Of a DNA stretch of 64,000 bases, positions 1 to 10,014 are shown piece by piece (positions within the stretch are counted from its first letter, which is position 1; each line of letters begins with the position of its first letter). The position numbers and the translations under genes are program-made. Under the pieces are notes generated by a model that ran no database searches, was not told where the DNA came from, and worked only from the letters and a program-made list of their open reading frames with translations. Source of the DNA: Paenibacillus sp. SC116 (lineage in GTDB: Bacteria; Bacillota; Bacilli; Paenibacillales; Paenibacillaceae); assembly GCF_024733555.1 (NCBI RefSeq), contig NZ_JANIOF010000001.1, forward strand, positions 248,001-312,000. The letters run 5' to 3'.

Positions 1-3000
1 TATAATGAGAAACCTTCCAATTCGGTTGCAGCCGAACTAGAAGGCGATCTTCACTGCCAATTCTTATACAACTATGGTGTTGCAGCACCACAACAGCTTA
101 TCATCTATTGTAGATTAAATCGATTGCACAACACAACTTTTGATCAATTGTATAGGGACCAACTTATAAATAATTGGGAACAACTCCTTTTACAGATGGA
201 GAGGTTTCCTGATAAGCGTCTGGGTGAGCTGAAAGTGTTGACGCCAGCATATGAGCATCAAATAGTAGCGCTATGGAATGATACATCGGTAGCTTTTCCG
301 AGATTTCAAACCATTACGACGTTGTTCGAAGAACAGGTAAAGAAGTCACCGAATCAAGTTGCAATTATAGAAGATGGGATCGAGATATCCTATTTGACGC
401 TTAATGAAAAGGCTAACCGATTGGCGCACCGACTTCGTCGTCTAGGTGTAAAAAGAGAGCAAGCGGTTGCAATCATAGCTGAGCGTACAGCACAAATGGT
501 CATTGGCATTTTAGCTATCCTCAAAGCAGGTGGGGTGTATGTACCAGTCGATCCAGATCATCCACCAGATCGAATCAAATACATATTGCAGGATAGCGGA
601 GCACAGCTTGTACTGGCAAGCAGTCATTATACTGGACAGCTATCAATGGGAAATAAAGCAGTAACGATTGATGCTTCTGATCTAGATGTTGAACCAATGG
701 ACAATCCCGAGCCAGTAAATGAAGCGACAGATCTCATCTATTTGATGTACACATCTGGCTCTACAGGGATGCCTAAAGGAGTTATGGTTACACATCGCAA
801 CGTGACTCGACTTGTTATGAACACAAACTTTGTAGCATTTGGACCGGATGATCGTATTTTGCAGACAGGTTCACTAGTTTTTGATGCATCCACCTTTGAA
901 ATTTGGGGGGCGTTATTGAACGGTTTGCAGCTGGTGCTTGTAGACAAAACCGTTATTTTGGATCCTGTCCAGTTGGAGGCTGCCATTCGTCTACACAAGG
1001 TTACGACGATGTTCTTAACTACCGCATTGTTTATTCAATTGGCAGAACGTAACCCGAGTCTGTTTTTGCCGATTAAGCAATTATTCGTTGGTGGAGAACT
1101 TATGAGCCCGAAGCATATGCTGAGGGTGGCACTAGAGAGTGCGCCAATTGCGCTATCTAACATTTATGGGCCGACTGAAAATACGACCTTCTCGACTTGG
1201 TATGAGCTCGAAGGTAGCGTCGAGGAGTCAGTTCCGATTGGAAAACCAATTGCGAACTCAACGGCCTATGTTGTAAATAAGTACGGACAACTTCAGCCTG
1301 TTGGTGCAGTTGGTGAACTGTGGGTCGGAGGCGAAGGTGTTGCCCGTGGATATATTAATCGCGCTGATTTGACGGCTGAGAAGTTTATAGAAAGTCCATT
1401 TGTATCCGGCGAGCGGCTATATAAAACAGGAGATCTAGTGAGACTGCTTCCTAATGGCAATTTGGAATTTGTCGGTAGGGTCGACCATCAGGTGAAAATT
1501 CGCGGCTATCGGATGGAACTAGGAGAAATTGAAGCGCAAATACAAAGACATGAGTCAATAGTAGAAACGCTTGTAATCGATTTCGAAGATGCGCCAGGTC
1601 AAAAAGCACTTTGTGCCTATATCGTTGCAAATGGTGAAATGTCCGCAAATGAGATTCGCTCATACTTGGCCAGTCATTTACCAGCGAACATGGTTCCAAC
1701 TTGCTATATGTTCTTGGAGCGAATGCCGCTGACGATTAACGGCAAGATCGACCGCCTGAAGCTGCCACTGCCTAAAAAACAGGGCTGGATATCGGACAAC
1801 TATATAGCTCCGCAAACGGAAACAGAGCGCATGTTAGTTGGTATTTGGGAAGAGGTGCTAGGTTTCGCTCCTATCGGGGCAGCGGATCATTTCTTCGATT
1901 TAGGCGGTCATTCGCTGCAAGTTTCACGCATACAGGCGTTAATCGAGCAAGCATGTGGACTGCTGCTTACATGTAAGCAATTCTTTGAATCGCCTGTACT
2001 GAGGGATTTGGCGCTGCAACTGGATAATCAGGAACTGCGGTCTGTTGTAAAGATTGAAGTTGCTGCTGAAAGGAAAATGTATACACTAGGGACAGCTCAG
2101 CGTCGTATGTTCGCATTGCAGCAGCGTATGGGTATTGGTGCAGCTTATCATATTCCGTTCTTGTATCGAATGGAAGGTAAGCTTGACCGCGCACGATTGT
2201 TGAATGCATTAAAGCAGATCATTAGGAGACATGAAGCTCTGCGTACATCATTCCATTATGAGAATGGGGAGATTGGCCAGCGAATTGCGGCCATGGCAGA
2301 TGTCGTATTTGAAATAGATTACAGGGATCGAACGAATGAGCGGTTGAGTGAACAGTCGGTTAATGAGTTAGTAGAATGGTTCAAGTGTCGCTTTGAACTT
2401 GAGGAATCACCATTGATGAAAGCAGCGGTGGTATCATTTGCAGATGAAGAGCATCTGTTCTTGCTGAATATTCATCATATTGTATTTGATGGTGCTTCAT
2501 TGCGCATTTTTGCCGATGAATTGTGCGCCTTGTACGCTGGAAAAGAACTAGTCCCCTTAAAGCTGCAATTCAAAGACTATGCAGAGTGGCACGCCGATAA
2601 AATTAAATTTGATGTACAAGCTGAACAGTATTGGCTTAACGTTCTTGATGGAGAGCTGCCAGAGCTAAACTTGTCGCTTGATTTTCATCGACCAAGCAAG
2701 CAATCGTTCGAAGGTGAGGTCGTTCGTACTCGGTTATCAGTTGAGCAGACAGCTTTATTGCGACAGTTTGCGAAGGAACGCGGCTGCACGATGTACATGG
2801 TATTGTTATCTGTCTACCATGTGCTGTTGGCGAGATATGGGGATAAAGAAGATATCATCGTAGGCTGTGCTGTAGCAGCTCGCTCCCATGCGGATTTGCA
2901 CGACATGATTGGGATGTTCGTGAATACGCTGCCGATTCGTTCTTATCCCGAGTCATCCAAATCTTTTGCTCGTTTCTTAGCAGAAATGAAAGATACGCTG

Positions 3001-6000
3001 CTGCATGCTTATGAATATCAGGATTATCCTTTGGAACATTTAATAGAAAAAAAGCAGCTAAAATCTGATTTGAGCCGTAACCCGCTGTTCGACACTGTAT
3101 TTGTAATGCAGAATATGGGTAGCGTCGATATTCGGCTGCCAGGCTTAAGTTGTACAAATATCCCTGTTCACAACGAAACGTCTAAGTTCGACTTAACCCT
3201 TGAGGCGATAGAGCAAGCTGACTCGGTGACTTTTACATTCGAATATGCTGCAAAACTATTTAAGCGTGAAAAAATGATTCGTTTTGCGGATCATTTCGTT
3301 CAGTTGGTTCATGAAGCAACGGCAAATCCGGCATTACCGATTGCACAATTGAATATTCTGACTACTTCAGAACGCCAGCAGATTATACAGCAATTTAATG
3401 ACACGGCTAGTGCGTATCCACGTGATTCTTCCGTCGTTGCGTTATTTGAGCAGCAAGTGTTAAGAACGCCACATAAAGTGGCAGTCGAGACGAAGGATCG
3501 CAAGCTAACCTATACGGAGTTAAACCAAGAAGCGAATCGTTTGGGACATCATTTGCGAAGTAACGGTGTTATAGCAGAGCAACCTGTAGTTTTGTTTGCG
3601 GAGCGCTCGGCTGACATGATCATTGGTGTGCTTGCTATTTTAAAGGCTGGTGGTGCCTATGTTCCCATTGATCCTGATTATCCTGCGGAGCGCATTCAAT
3701 ATATGATCAAAGACAGCGGGGCAGCAGTGGCGTTGTCTAATAAGCAACTAGCACATCGATTGCCTTTTAAGGTGAACACGATTGTATTTGATGATCTTGA
3801 GCTTAACGAGCATCCAATTGAGAACATTGGTAATCCGCCGGGTCCTAATCACTTAATGTACATCATGTATACTTCTGGGTCGACAGGCAACCCGAAAGGG
3901 GTAATGATCACTCATCGCAATGTGATTCGTCTCGTGCAGAATACAGATTTTGTTCCATTTCAAGAAGACAATTGCCTATTGCAAACGGGCTCGCTCGTGT
4001 TTGATGCGTCTACATTTGAAATATGGGGAACATTATTGAATGGATTGCGCCTTGTGCTTGTTGACAAGACAACGGTTTTAGATGCGGTGCAGTTGGGGAG
4101 CGCAATTCAGGAATATGGCATCACGATGATGTGGTTGACTTCACCACTATTTACACAGTTGGCGGAGAAAGATGTCCATATTTTCAAGCCTATACGGGTA
4201 TTGCTTGTTGGAGGTGACGTTTTGTCACCAAAGCACATTTATCGCGTGCGAAATAGCTGTAAACCAATTATGATTATCAATGGTTATGGACCAACGGAAA
4301 ATACAACATTTTCGACATGCTTCCCTATCGAAGAGGAGAGCGAGGGCTCTATACCGATTGGTAAACCAATTGCTAACTCGACGGCTTATGTTGTAAATGG
4401 TGCCGGTATGCTGCAGCCGATAGGTGTTCCTGGAGAGCTGTGGGTCGGCGGAGATGGAGTCGGTCGAGGATATTTAAATAGAGTTGACCTGACGCAGGTT
4501 GCATTTATTAATAGTTCATTTCGAATGGGTGAGAAGCTTTACAAAACGGGTGATCTTGTTCGTTGGTTGCCCAATGGCAACTTGGAGTTTCTCGGGCGTA
4601 AAGACCACCAGGTAAAAATTCGTGGTTATCGAATGGAATTAGGTGAGATTGAAGCTCATATTCGCAATCATGAATGGGTCAAGGAAGTACTTGTTATCGA
4701 TATGGAAGAGCAATCTGGTACGAAGGCGCTGTGTGCTTACATCGTGGCAGACCGCGTAATGGCGAGTAAAGATGTACGTGACTTTGCGCTACAGCGGATG
4801 CCAGATTATATGATCCCAACATACTATGCATTTTTGGAGCAGCTGCCTTTGACGACAAATGGCAAGGTGGACCGTGCCAAGCTGCCAGCACCAGAAAAGC
4901 AAGCATGTATGGCTTCTGGCAATTTTGCTGCTCCAGCTAACGAAACAGAGCAGAAGTTGGCGACGCTGTGGAAGGACCTACTCGGTTTGATTGAAGTAAG
5001 TGTAGAAGACAACTTCTTCGAGCTGGGCGGCCATTCGTTAAAAGCCATTTCCTTAATCGCATGGCTGAAACGGGAATATGTAGTGGAAGTGAGCGACGTA
5101 TATCAGTATCCTACTATTCGTCAGCTCGCACAGCATATGAAATTCCGTCCGAATCATTTAAAGGACAAGCTGTCTCAACTGCGTGACCGAATGCAAGCCG
5201 ATCGGGAACGGAATGAGCAAGGAAATAAGAGTTTGGTTGGTGAACGCGAGCTGTATAAGGAAAATATTTCTATATATATGGCACAAGTTAAGCATGCTTT
5301 GCAAGAAGAGAATGCTTATACCGATGTTTTACTAACCGGAAGCACTGGTTATTTGGGAGCCTACTTGCTGCGTGATCTTATTGAGCAACAAAAGAGTTGT
5401 CAAGTTACAGTGATCGTACGAGGTGATTCTCAAGAGCATGCTAAGCAACGATTGCTTCACAAACTTACCCATTATTTTGGTTTCGCCTGGGTCGAGCAAA
5501 GCTGTGATCGAATTCATATCGTGAATGGCAATTTGTCAGATACAAAGTTTGGTTTAGACGATCGACAATATGCGCAGCTAGCTGCAGAAGTAGATTGTAT
5601 CATCCATGCAGCTGCAAATGTAAAACATTATGGCCCTTACGACGAGTTTGAAAACAGCAATATTAGGGCAACTGAGCATTTGACCCAATTTGCTATGGCT
5701 GTGAAAGCTAAGCCGTTTCATCATGTATCGACAATGTCAGTCGGCATGGGAACGATAAATAATATAGAGTCTGTCTACTTTACAGAATATGATCTTGATC
5801 TTGGTCAACAGCATAATAACTATTATGTAAAGACAAAGTTTGAAGCTGAAAAGGTTGTCCATGCGGCAAGAAAGCAAGGGCTAATAGCAAATATTTATCG
5901 TATCGGCAATATTGTATTTGATTCCGTGAGCGGAAAGTTTCAAGAGAACATACAGGATAACGCGTTTTACAATCGGATGAAGTCATTTATCCAGCTCGGT

Positions 6001-6426
6001 GCTGTACCGATAACAGAGGCGGATATTGACCTGACATATGTTGATCAGGTCAGTGGAGCTCTCCTTACATTGTTCAATAAACCAGCGCTTCATCAACATA
6101 CATTCCATTTGTACAATCCGAAATTCGTTAGTATGTCTGATATACTCGCGGATCAAGAGGAATGTAGTGTAGAGGAGCAGTCAACTGAAGTATTTTTTGA
6201 CATGCTCTATACCGCATATATTCAAGGTGACCATATGCATGCTGTTGAGAATATGCTTTTGCACAGCGGATGGATGGATGAGAAGGTTGATAGCACTTAT
6301 TTCGAGCTGACAGCAGAACTTACACTGAACCTATTGAAGCAAATGGGCTTCTCTTGGGACGTGCCAGAGAACAGACATATATCAGCAATGCTTCGACATT
6401 GCCGAAGAGTTGGATTTTTGGAATAA
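1..6426 (+). CDS. Nonribosomal peptide synthetase, terminal modules, 5' truncated (C-A-T-C-A-T-R)
   Basis: The reading frame is open from base 1, so the gene starts upstream; the TTG at 124 is only the first possible start inside the window. Order seen: tail of a condensation domain (1-270), adenylation domain 1 (A3 core YTSGSTG near 750; NGKIDR near 1738), carrier 1 (LGGHSL near 1900), condensation domain 2 (HHIVFDG near 2473), adenylation domain 2 (YTSGSTG near 3868), carrier 2 (LGGHSL near 5023) and a C-terminal Rossmann thioester reductase (GSTGYLG near 5338; YVKTK near 5824). Specificity residues read by hand against GrsA give DAFFFGITFK (close to the Ile code DAFFYGITFK) and DAFWLGGTFK (close to the Val code DAFWIGGTFK). 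No epimerization domain lies between the modules. The reductase in place of a thioesterase predicts release as an aldehyde or, after a second reduction, an alcohol (family knowledge). The product is unknown because the upstream modules are missing. Confidence 0.95.
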   Translation, partial: YNEKPSNSVAAELEGDLHCQFLYNYGVAAPQQLIIYCRLNRLHNTTFDQLYRDQLINNWEQLLLQMERFPDKRLGELKVLTPAYEHQIVALWNDTSVAFPRFQTITTLFEEQVKKSPNQVAIIEDGIEISYLTLNEKANRLAHRLRRLGVKREQAVAIIAERTAQMVIGILAILKAGGVYVPVDPDHPPDRIKYILQDSGAQLVLASSHYTGQLSMGNKAVTIDASDLDVEPMDNPEPVNEATDLIYLMYTSGSTGMPKGVMVTHRNVTRLVMNTNFVAFGPDDRILQTGSLVFDASTFEIWGALLNGLQLVLVDKTVILDPVQLEAAIRLHKVTTMFLTTALFIQLAERNPSLFLPIKQLFVGGELMSPKHMLRVALESAPIALSNIYGPTENTTFSTWYELEGSVEESVPIGKPIANSTAYVVNKYGQLQPVGAVGELWVGGEGVARGYINRADLTAEKFIESPFVSGERLYKTGDLVRLLPNGNLEFVGRVDHQVKIRGYRMELGEIEAQIQRHESIVETLVIDFEDAPGQKALCAYIVANGEMSANEIRSYLASHLPANMVPTCYMFLERMPLTINGKIDRLKLPLPKKQGWISDNYIAPQTETERMLVGIWEEVLGFAPIGAADHFFDLGGHSLQVSRIQALIEQACGLLLTCKQFFESPVLRDLALQLDNQELRSVVKIEVAAERKMYTLGTAQRRMFALQQRMGIGAAYHIPFLYRMEGKLDRARLLNALKQIIRRHEALRTSFHYENGEIGQRIAAMADVVFEIDYRDRTNERLSEQSVNELVEWFKCRFELEESPLMKAAVVSFADEEHLFLLNIHHIVFDGASLRIFADELCALYAGKELVPLKLQFKDYAEWHADKIKFDVQAEQYWLNVLDGELPELNLSLDFHRPSKQSFEGEVVRTRLSVEQTALLRQFAKERGCTMYMVLLSVYHVLLARYGDKEDIIVGCAVAARSHADLHDMIGMFVNTLPIRSYPESSKSFARFLAEMKDTLLHAYEYQDYPLEHLIEKKQLKSDLSRNPLFDTVFVMQNMGSVDIRLPGLSCTNIPVHNETSKFDLTLEAIEQADSVTFTFEYAAKLFKREKMIRFADHFVQLVHEATANPALPIAQLNILTTSERQQIIQQFNDTASAYPRDSSVVALFEQQVLRTPHKVAVETKDRKLTYTELNQEANRLGHHLRSNGVIAEQPVVLFAERSADMIIGVLAILKAGGAYVPIDPDYPAERIQYMIKDSGAAVALSNKQLAHRLPFKVNTIVFDDLELNEHPIENIGNPPGPNHLMYIMYTSGSTGNPKGVMITHRNVIRLVQNTDFVPFQEDNCLLQTGSLVFDASTFEIWGTLLNGLRLVLVDKTTVLDAVQLGSAIQEYGITMMWLTSPLFTQLAEKDVHIFKPIRVLLVGGDVLSPKHIYRVRNSCKPIMIINGYGPTENTTFSTCFPIEEESEGSIPIGKPIANSTAYVVNGAGMLQPIGVPGELWVGGDGVGRGYLNRVDLTQVAFINSSFRMGEKLYKTGDLVRWLPNGNLEFLGRKDHQVKIRGYRMELGEIEAHIRNHEWVKEVLVIDMEEQSGTKALCAYIVADRVMASKDVRDFALQRMPDYMIPTYYAFLEQLPLTTNGKVDRAKLPAPEKQACMASGNFAAPANETEQKLATLWKDLLGLIEVSVEDNFFELGGHSLKAISLIAWLKREYVVEVSDVYQYPTIRQLAQHMKFRPNHLKDKLSQLRDRMQADRERNEQGNKSLVGERELYKENISIYMAQVKHALQEENAYTDVLLTGSTGYLGAYLLRDLIEQQKSCQVTVIVRGDSQEHAKQRLLHKLTHYFGFAWVEQSCDRIHIVNGNLSDTKFGLDDRQYAQLAAEVDCIIHAAANVKHYGPYDEFENSNIRATEHLTQFAMAVKAKPFHHVSTMSVGMGTINNIESVYFTEYDLDLGQQHNNYYVKTKFEAEKVVHAARKQGLIANIYRIGNIVFDSVSGKFQENIQDNAFYNRMKSFIQLGAVPITEADIDLTYVDQVSGALLTLFNKPALHQHTFHLYNPKFVSMSDILADQEECSVEEQSTEVFFDMLYTAYIQGDHMHAVENMLLHSGWMDEKVDSTYFELTAELTLNLLKQMGFSWDVPENRHISAMLRHCRRVGFLE

Positions 6427-6525
6427 GTCGAGCAGAGCGTATACATATATAAAGATGACAGCACTACTTTACACTTTATAAAAACTACCATTTTAAACTT
6501 ATATATTCCAGGAGGAATCTATATT

Positions 6526-6885
6526 ATGTACGAAGTTAGATACAGAGAAGATAAAAATCGCATTTATGTAAAATTAGAAGGTCTTATGACATTAGAAGAG
6601 GCGAAAGTATACGATATAGCAGTACGTGAATGTGTAGACCAAGCTACATTAGGGTACACGTTCTGTATTGATATGGCCAAAGCTCAAGCAGCACCCCCTG
6701 AAGTAAATGACTATCTTGCGGGTCTTCGTGCCTACATGGCTGCAAAGCAGCTTATTGGTTCCTCGATGATCGTTAGCTCCGTACTTACCAAGCTTCAATT
6801 GTCCCGTTTGATTAAAGAAATCGGTGGTATTTTTAATGTGTCTCAAACCTACGAAGAAGCAGATAAATATTTGGATACGATATAA
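6526..6885 (+). CDS. STAS-like small protein of unknown function
   Basis: 119 residues starting at an ATG with a strong AGGAGG ribosome binding site ending about 8 bases upstream. The alternating beta-alpha pattern, about 110-residue length and a central strand ending in FCIDMAKA suggest the fold used by SpoIIAA-like and STAS/SEC14-like proteins, but the usual DSSG phosphorylation motif is absent. It lies 99 bases after the peptide synthetase and before a terminator, so it may be cotranscribed with the synthetase. Similar small proteins in other contexts bind lipids or partner kinases; here the role is unknown. The call rests on fold impression only. Confidence 0.6.
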   Translation: MYEVRYREDKNRIYVKLEGLMTLEEAKVYDIAVRECVDQATLGYTFCIDMAKAQAAPPEVNDYLAGLRAYMAAKQLIGSSMIVSSVLTKLQLSRLIKEIGGIFNVSQTYEEADKYLDTI

Positions 6886-6978
6886 AAGAGAAAACTTTAC
6901 GTAAGTAACTCTATTGAAAACTACATTGGGATTTTATATTGCTGTTTGTTCGCAGTTCACAGTTATGAACCGATAGCA

Positions 6979-7020
6979 AAAGACGGTACAGAGATTCATT
7001 TCTGTACCGTCTTTTTGTTT
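6979..7020 (+). terminator. Intrinsic terminator after the NRPS/STAS unit
   Basis: A 12-bp perfect stem (AGACGGTACAGA at 6981-6992 with its complement at 7001-7012), 8-base loop, then a T-rich run. Confidence 0.9.
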
Positions 7021-7081
7021 ACATAAATAACTTTTACCAGCTTATCCTCACGAGATAGGCACGCATGTTTTTAATCCAAGT

Positions 7082-8110
7082 CTATTCAGCGCGAACATTA
7101 TTCAAGATCTCAAATGAACGAAGCCTTGCATCATGGTCATAAATTTGACTGTTGATCATAATTTCATCCGCATTCGTTGATTCTAACAGTTCGGTCAGTT
7201 TGCGCTTGACAGTAGCAGGACTGCCAATAATCGATGTTGAGAGCGTACGCTGCACAAGCATTTTCTCATACTCGCTCCAAAGCTCCTCCATACTGTCAAC
7301 AGGAGGCTGCAGCTTCTGCGGCCTATTGCGAATGAGGCTCAGGAACTGCTGCTGCGATGAGGTCGCCAATCGTTCTGCTTCTTCATCGGTATCCGCTGCT
7401 ATGGCATTGACCGTTACGATAACATAAGGTGCATCCAACACTTCTGAAGGCTGGAAGTGGTTCCGATACACTTCCAGTGCAGGGCGTGTATTCTCAGGCG
7501 AGAAATGGCTGGCGAATGCAAAGGGAAGCCCAAGATCTCCAGCTAGTCGCGCACTGAAACCGCTCGAACCGAGCAGCCAGATCGGTATATGAAGGCCCTC
7601 GCCAGGTACGGCGCGAACCCGATTCTCAAGTGGTGAAGCATGTCGCAAATAATTTCGCAGCTCATCCAACAGCTCAGGGAATTCCTGCCCATTGCGGCCT
7701 GTATCACGACGAAGTGCTTGCGCAGTAAGCTGATCGCTGCCCGGCGCTCGGCCTAAGCCTAGATCAATGCGGTTCGGGTAGAGGGATTCTAACGTACCGA
7801 ACTGTTCTGCAATAACGATTGGGGCATGGTTTGGCAGCATAATACCGCCTGATCCTACTCGGATGGTCGAGGTATTCGCAGCTACATGTCCGATAAGCAC
7901 AGAAGTTGCTGAGCTTGCTATGCCAGGCATATTATGATGCTCGGCCAACCAATACCTCTGGTAGCCCCATGCTTCTGCATGGCGTGCTAAGTCTGCAGTT
8001 CGCCGAAAGGATTCGGCAGCCGTACTGCCTTCAACGATAGGAGATAGATCCAATACGGACAACGGGATATTAGCCAGTGATTGGTGAGTCGATTGTGATG
8101 GTTGTTCCAT
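7082..8110 (-). CDS. Luciferase-like (LLM class) flavin-dependent oxidoreductase
   Basis: 342 residues, the usual size for the single-component YhbW/MsnO8-type branch of the bacterial luciferase-like family. Near the N-terminus it carries [10 protein letters not shown], then YWLAEHHN and [11 protein letters not shown], which are typical of this branch and build the flavin pocket. The likely reaction is FMN- or F420-like flavin-dependent oxidation in the cytoplasm; the substrate cannot be told. It is a single gene on the minus strand between the synthetase and the capsule operon, reading towards the terminator at 6979-7020. The ATG is preceded by AGGTGA at suitable spacing. A tailoring role for the neighbouring peptide is possible but nothing in the sequence shows it. 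Confidence 0.9.
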   Translation of the reverse strand: MEQPSQSTHQSLANIPLSVLDLSPIVEGSTAAESFRRTADLARHAEAWGYQRYWLAEHHNMPGIASSATSVLIGHVAANTSTIRVGSGGIMLPNHAPIVIAEQFGTLESLYPNRIDLGLGRAPGSDQLTAQALRRDTGRNGQEFPELLDELRNYLRHASPLENRVRAVPGEGLHIPIWLLGSSGFSARLAGDLGLPFAFASHFSPENTRPALEVYRNHFQPSEVLDAPYVIVTVNAIAADTDEEAERLATSSQQQFLSLIRNRPQKLQPPVDSMEELWSEYEKMLVQRTLSTSIIGSPATVKRKLTELLESTNADEIMINSQIYDHDARLRSFEILNNVRAE

Positions 8111-8407
8111 ATTTTATAGGTCACCTGCTCTCTAGGTAATCGCTTTATGGCATGTTAATAACGAAATCATAAATGTAAGGAATGAATCTACAGCTAATAA
8201 CATTTTAGCTTAATACCAGTAATGTACTAACAATTATAAAGTAAACATAGGGGCATGACAACATAACTGCTCCAAACAATGATATCCCGCATGTGATAGC
8301 TTGAATATTTTTCTTTTGGGGACTGCAATCCAAGATCATAAAGGGGAAACCTTGTCTATATACATAACTAAACAGTAGATTCGTCGGTGAGGAGAGTCAG
8401 GAAGGCA

Positions 8408-9175
8408 ATGATTGATATACATACACATATTGTTCCGTGCCTTGATGATGGAGCACCTTCGCTTGAAGTCGCTGTATTAATGGCACGAATTGCATATGCA
8501 CAAGGTATACGCGCTATGATTGCAACTCCTCATCATCGCAACGGCAGATACCGTAACGAAGCCGCTGACATCCAGATTGCTACAGCACGTTTAAACGAAG
8601 AGCTTAAGCAGCAAGGCGTCGATGTTATGGTATATGCAGGCCAAGAAATTCAAATGTACGACAGTCTGTTATTGGATTGGATCGAAGGCAAAACACTTCT
8701 CTCCTTGCATCGTTCCAAATACGTATTGATTGAGCTCCCTACTTCACACATACCGACCTCTTGTCGGGATTTGTTCTATGAGTTGAGGTTGCTTGGCATG
8801 GTCCCGATTATTGCACATCCTGAACGTAATGCTGAGGTGATGAAGGATGTAGGGCGATTGGTGGAGCTTGTTCGTGAAGGTGCAATATGTCAAGTAACGG
8901 CCAGTTCATTAACAGGCAGATTTGGTTCGAAAGTTAGGAGATTGGCATGGAAATTGTGCAAACAGAACTTTATTCATCTTATTGCGTCAGACTGCCACAA
9001 TTGTCGTTCAAGGCCACCCGATCTTGCAAATTCCTATCAACAAATTGAAGAAGTGCTGGGCGAGCGTCTCGTTCAAAATTACATGCTGAACGCGATTAAC
9101 GTCTTGCAGAACAAAGACATCGCGGTTCAAGAGCCTGCGCTGTCCGGTTCGATATGGCGTATGTCCCGGTATTAG
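8408..9175 (+). CDS. ywqE: Manganese-dependent tyrosine-protein phosphatase (CpsB/YwqE type)
   Basis: PHP-fold phosphatase of about 255 residues. The metal ligands are visible as DIHTHIVPCLDDG at the N-terminus, ATPHH near residue 46, a HPERN block in the middle and DCHN near residue 198. The family removes phosphate from the tyrosine cluster of the cognate BY-kinase and so controls capsule export. The start is placed at the ATG that gives MIDIHTH, the conserved N-terminus; an in-frame GTG at 8387 would add seven residues. It is the first gene of a ten-gene polysaccharide operon and lies just ahead of the adaptor and kinase it is expected to act with. Confidence 0.93.
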   Translation: MIDIHTHIVPCLDDGAPSLEVAVLMARIAYAQGIRAMIATPHHRNGRYRNEAADIQIATARLNEELKQQGVDVMVYAGQEIQMYDSLLLDWIEGKTLLSLHRSKYVLIELPTSHIPTSCRDLFYELRLLGMVPIIAHPERNAEVMKDVGRLVELVREGAICQVTASSLTGRFGSKVRRLAWKLCKQNFIHLIASDCHNCRSRPPDLANSYQQIEEVLGERLVQNYMLNAINVLQNKDIAVQEPALSGSIWRMSRY

Positions 9176-9258
9176 ACCATCTAACCCAAACTCAATAATA
9201 GATGTCCCATGGGTCAGAGTCATATAGAGGGCTCAATCGATGTGATAGGAGGGTCAAT

Positions 9259-10014
9259 ATGGAGGTGGGCATCAAAGAGATTTTACAAGTTATCCGCAAA
9301 CGTAGCTGGTGGTTGGTTACGATTGTCGTACTCGCATCTGTATGTGCAGGGATTGTTAGTCTTTATTTATTACAGCCCAAGTATGAAGCTTCCAGTCAAA
9401 TCATTATCAGTTCAACCAATACTACGGGTCAGTCTTTGATGAGCATAAATGAAGTAAATATGGATTTAAGGCTTATGGATACCTACAAAGAAATTATAAA
9501 GACCGTTGCGATGATGAAAAAAGTGACGGCGAATCACCCTGATATTGAACACACTCCGGAAGAATTATCTCGTCGATTGCAAGTAAACTCCGCAAGTTCA
9601 ACACAAGTTATAACGCTTTCTTATCAGCATGAGAATTACAGCCAAGCAGTGAAGACCGTGAATGCTATTGTGCTTGAATTTCAACGTGAAATACCTTCTT
9701 TGATGAACATTGACAACGTGTCCATACTGGGGCTTGCCAATGAGGAAGCAGTTCCTGCACCAGTTAGTCCCAATATCGTGTTCAATGTAGCGGTTACCTT
9801 TATGATCTCATTGGTAGGTGGGGTGGCGTTGTTTGTTCTGCTTGAGATGTTGGATGACACCGTTAAAAGTGAAGAGGAGTTAGCACGATTGCTCAACTTG
9901 CCAGTACTAGCAACTGTAAATATCATCCGAGAAACGAACTTTACCAAATCGAGCACAGCAGTTATCCATGAGGAAGGAACGGGGAGCGATGTCACGATTG
10001 ACGCGAAAGTCTAA
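9259..10014 (+). CDS. ywqC: Capsule chain-length adaptor / kinase modulator (Wzz family, YwqC type)
   Basis: 251 residues from an ATG with an AGGAGGG site 5 bases upstream; frames further upstream lack a site. One membrane helix lies near residues 15-38 (starting SWWLVTIVV) and the second near 172-197, with the extracytoplasmic Wzz domain between them. Proline-rich VPAPVSPN before the second helix is typical. In Gram-positives this membrane protein activates the separate cytoplasmic BY-kinase through its C-terminal tail and sets polymer length. Its 3' end overlaps the kinase gene by 26 bases, in keeping with coupled translation and a physical pair. Confidence 0.92.
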   Translation: MEVGIKEILQVIRKRSWWLVTIVVLASVCAGIVSLYLLQPKYEASSQIIISSTNTTGQSLMSINEVNMDLRLMDTYKEIIKTVAMMKKVTANHPDIEHTPEELSRRLQVNSASSTQVITLSYQHENYSQAVKTVNAIVLEFQREIPSLMNIDNVSILGLANEEAVPAPVSPNIVFNVAVTFMISLVGGVALFVLLEMLDDTVKSEEELARLLNLPVLATVNIIRETNFTKSSTAVIHEEGTGSDVTIDAKV

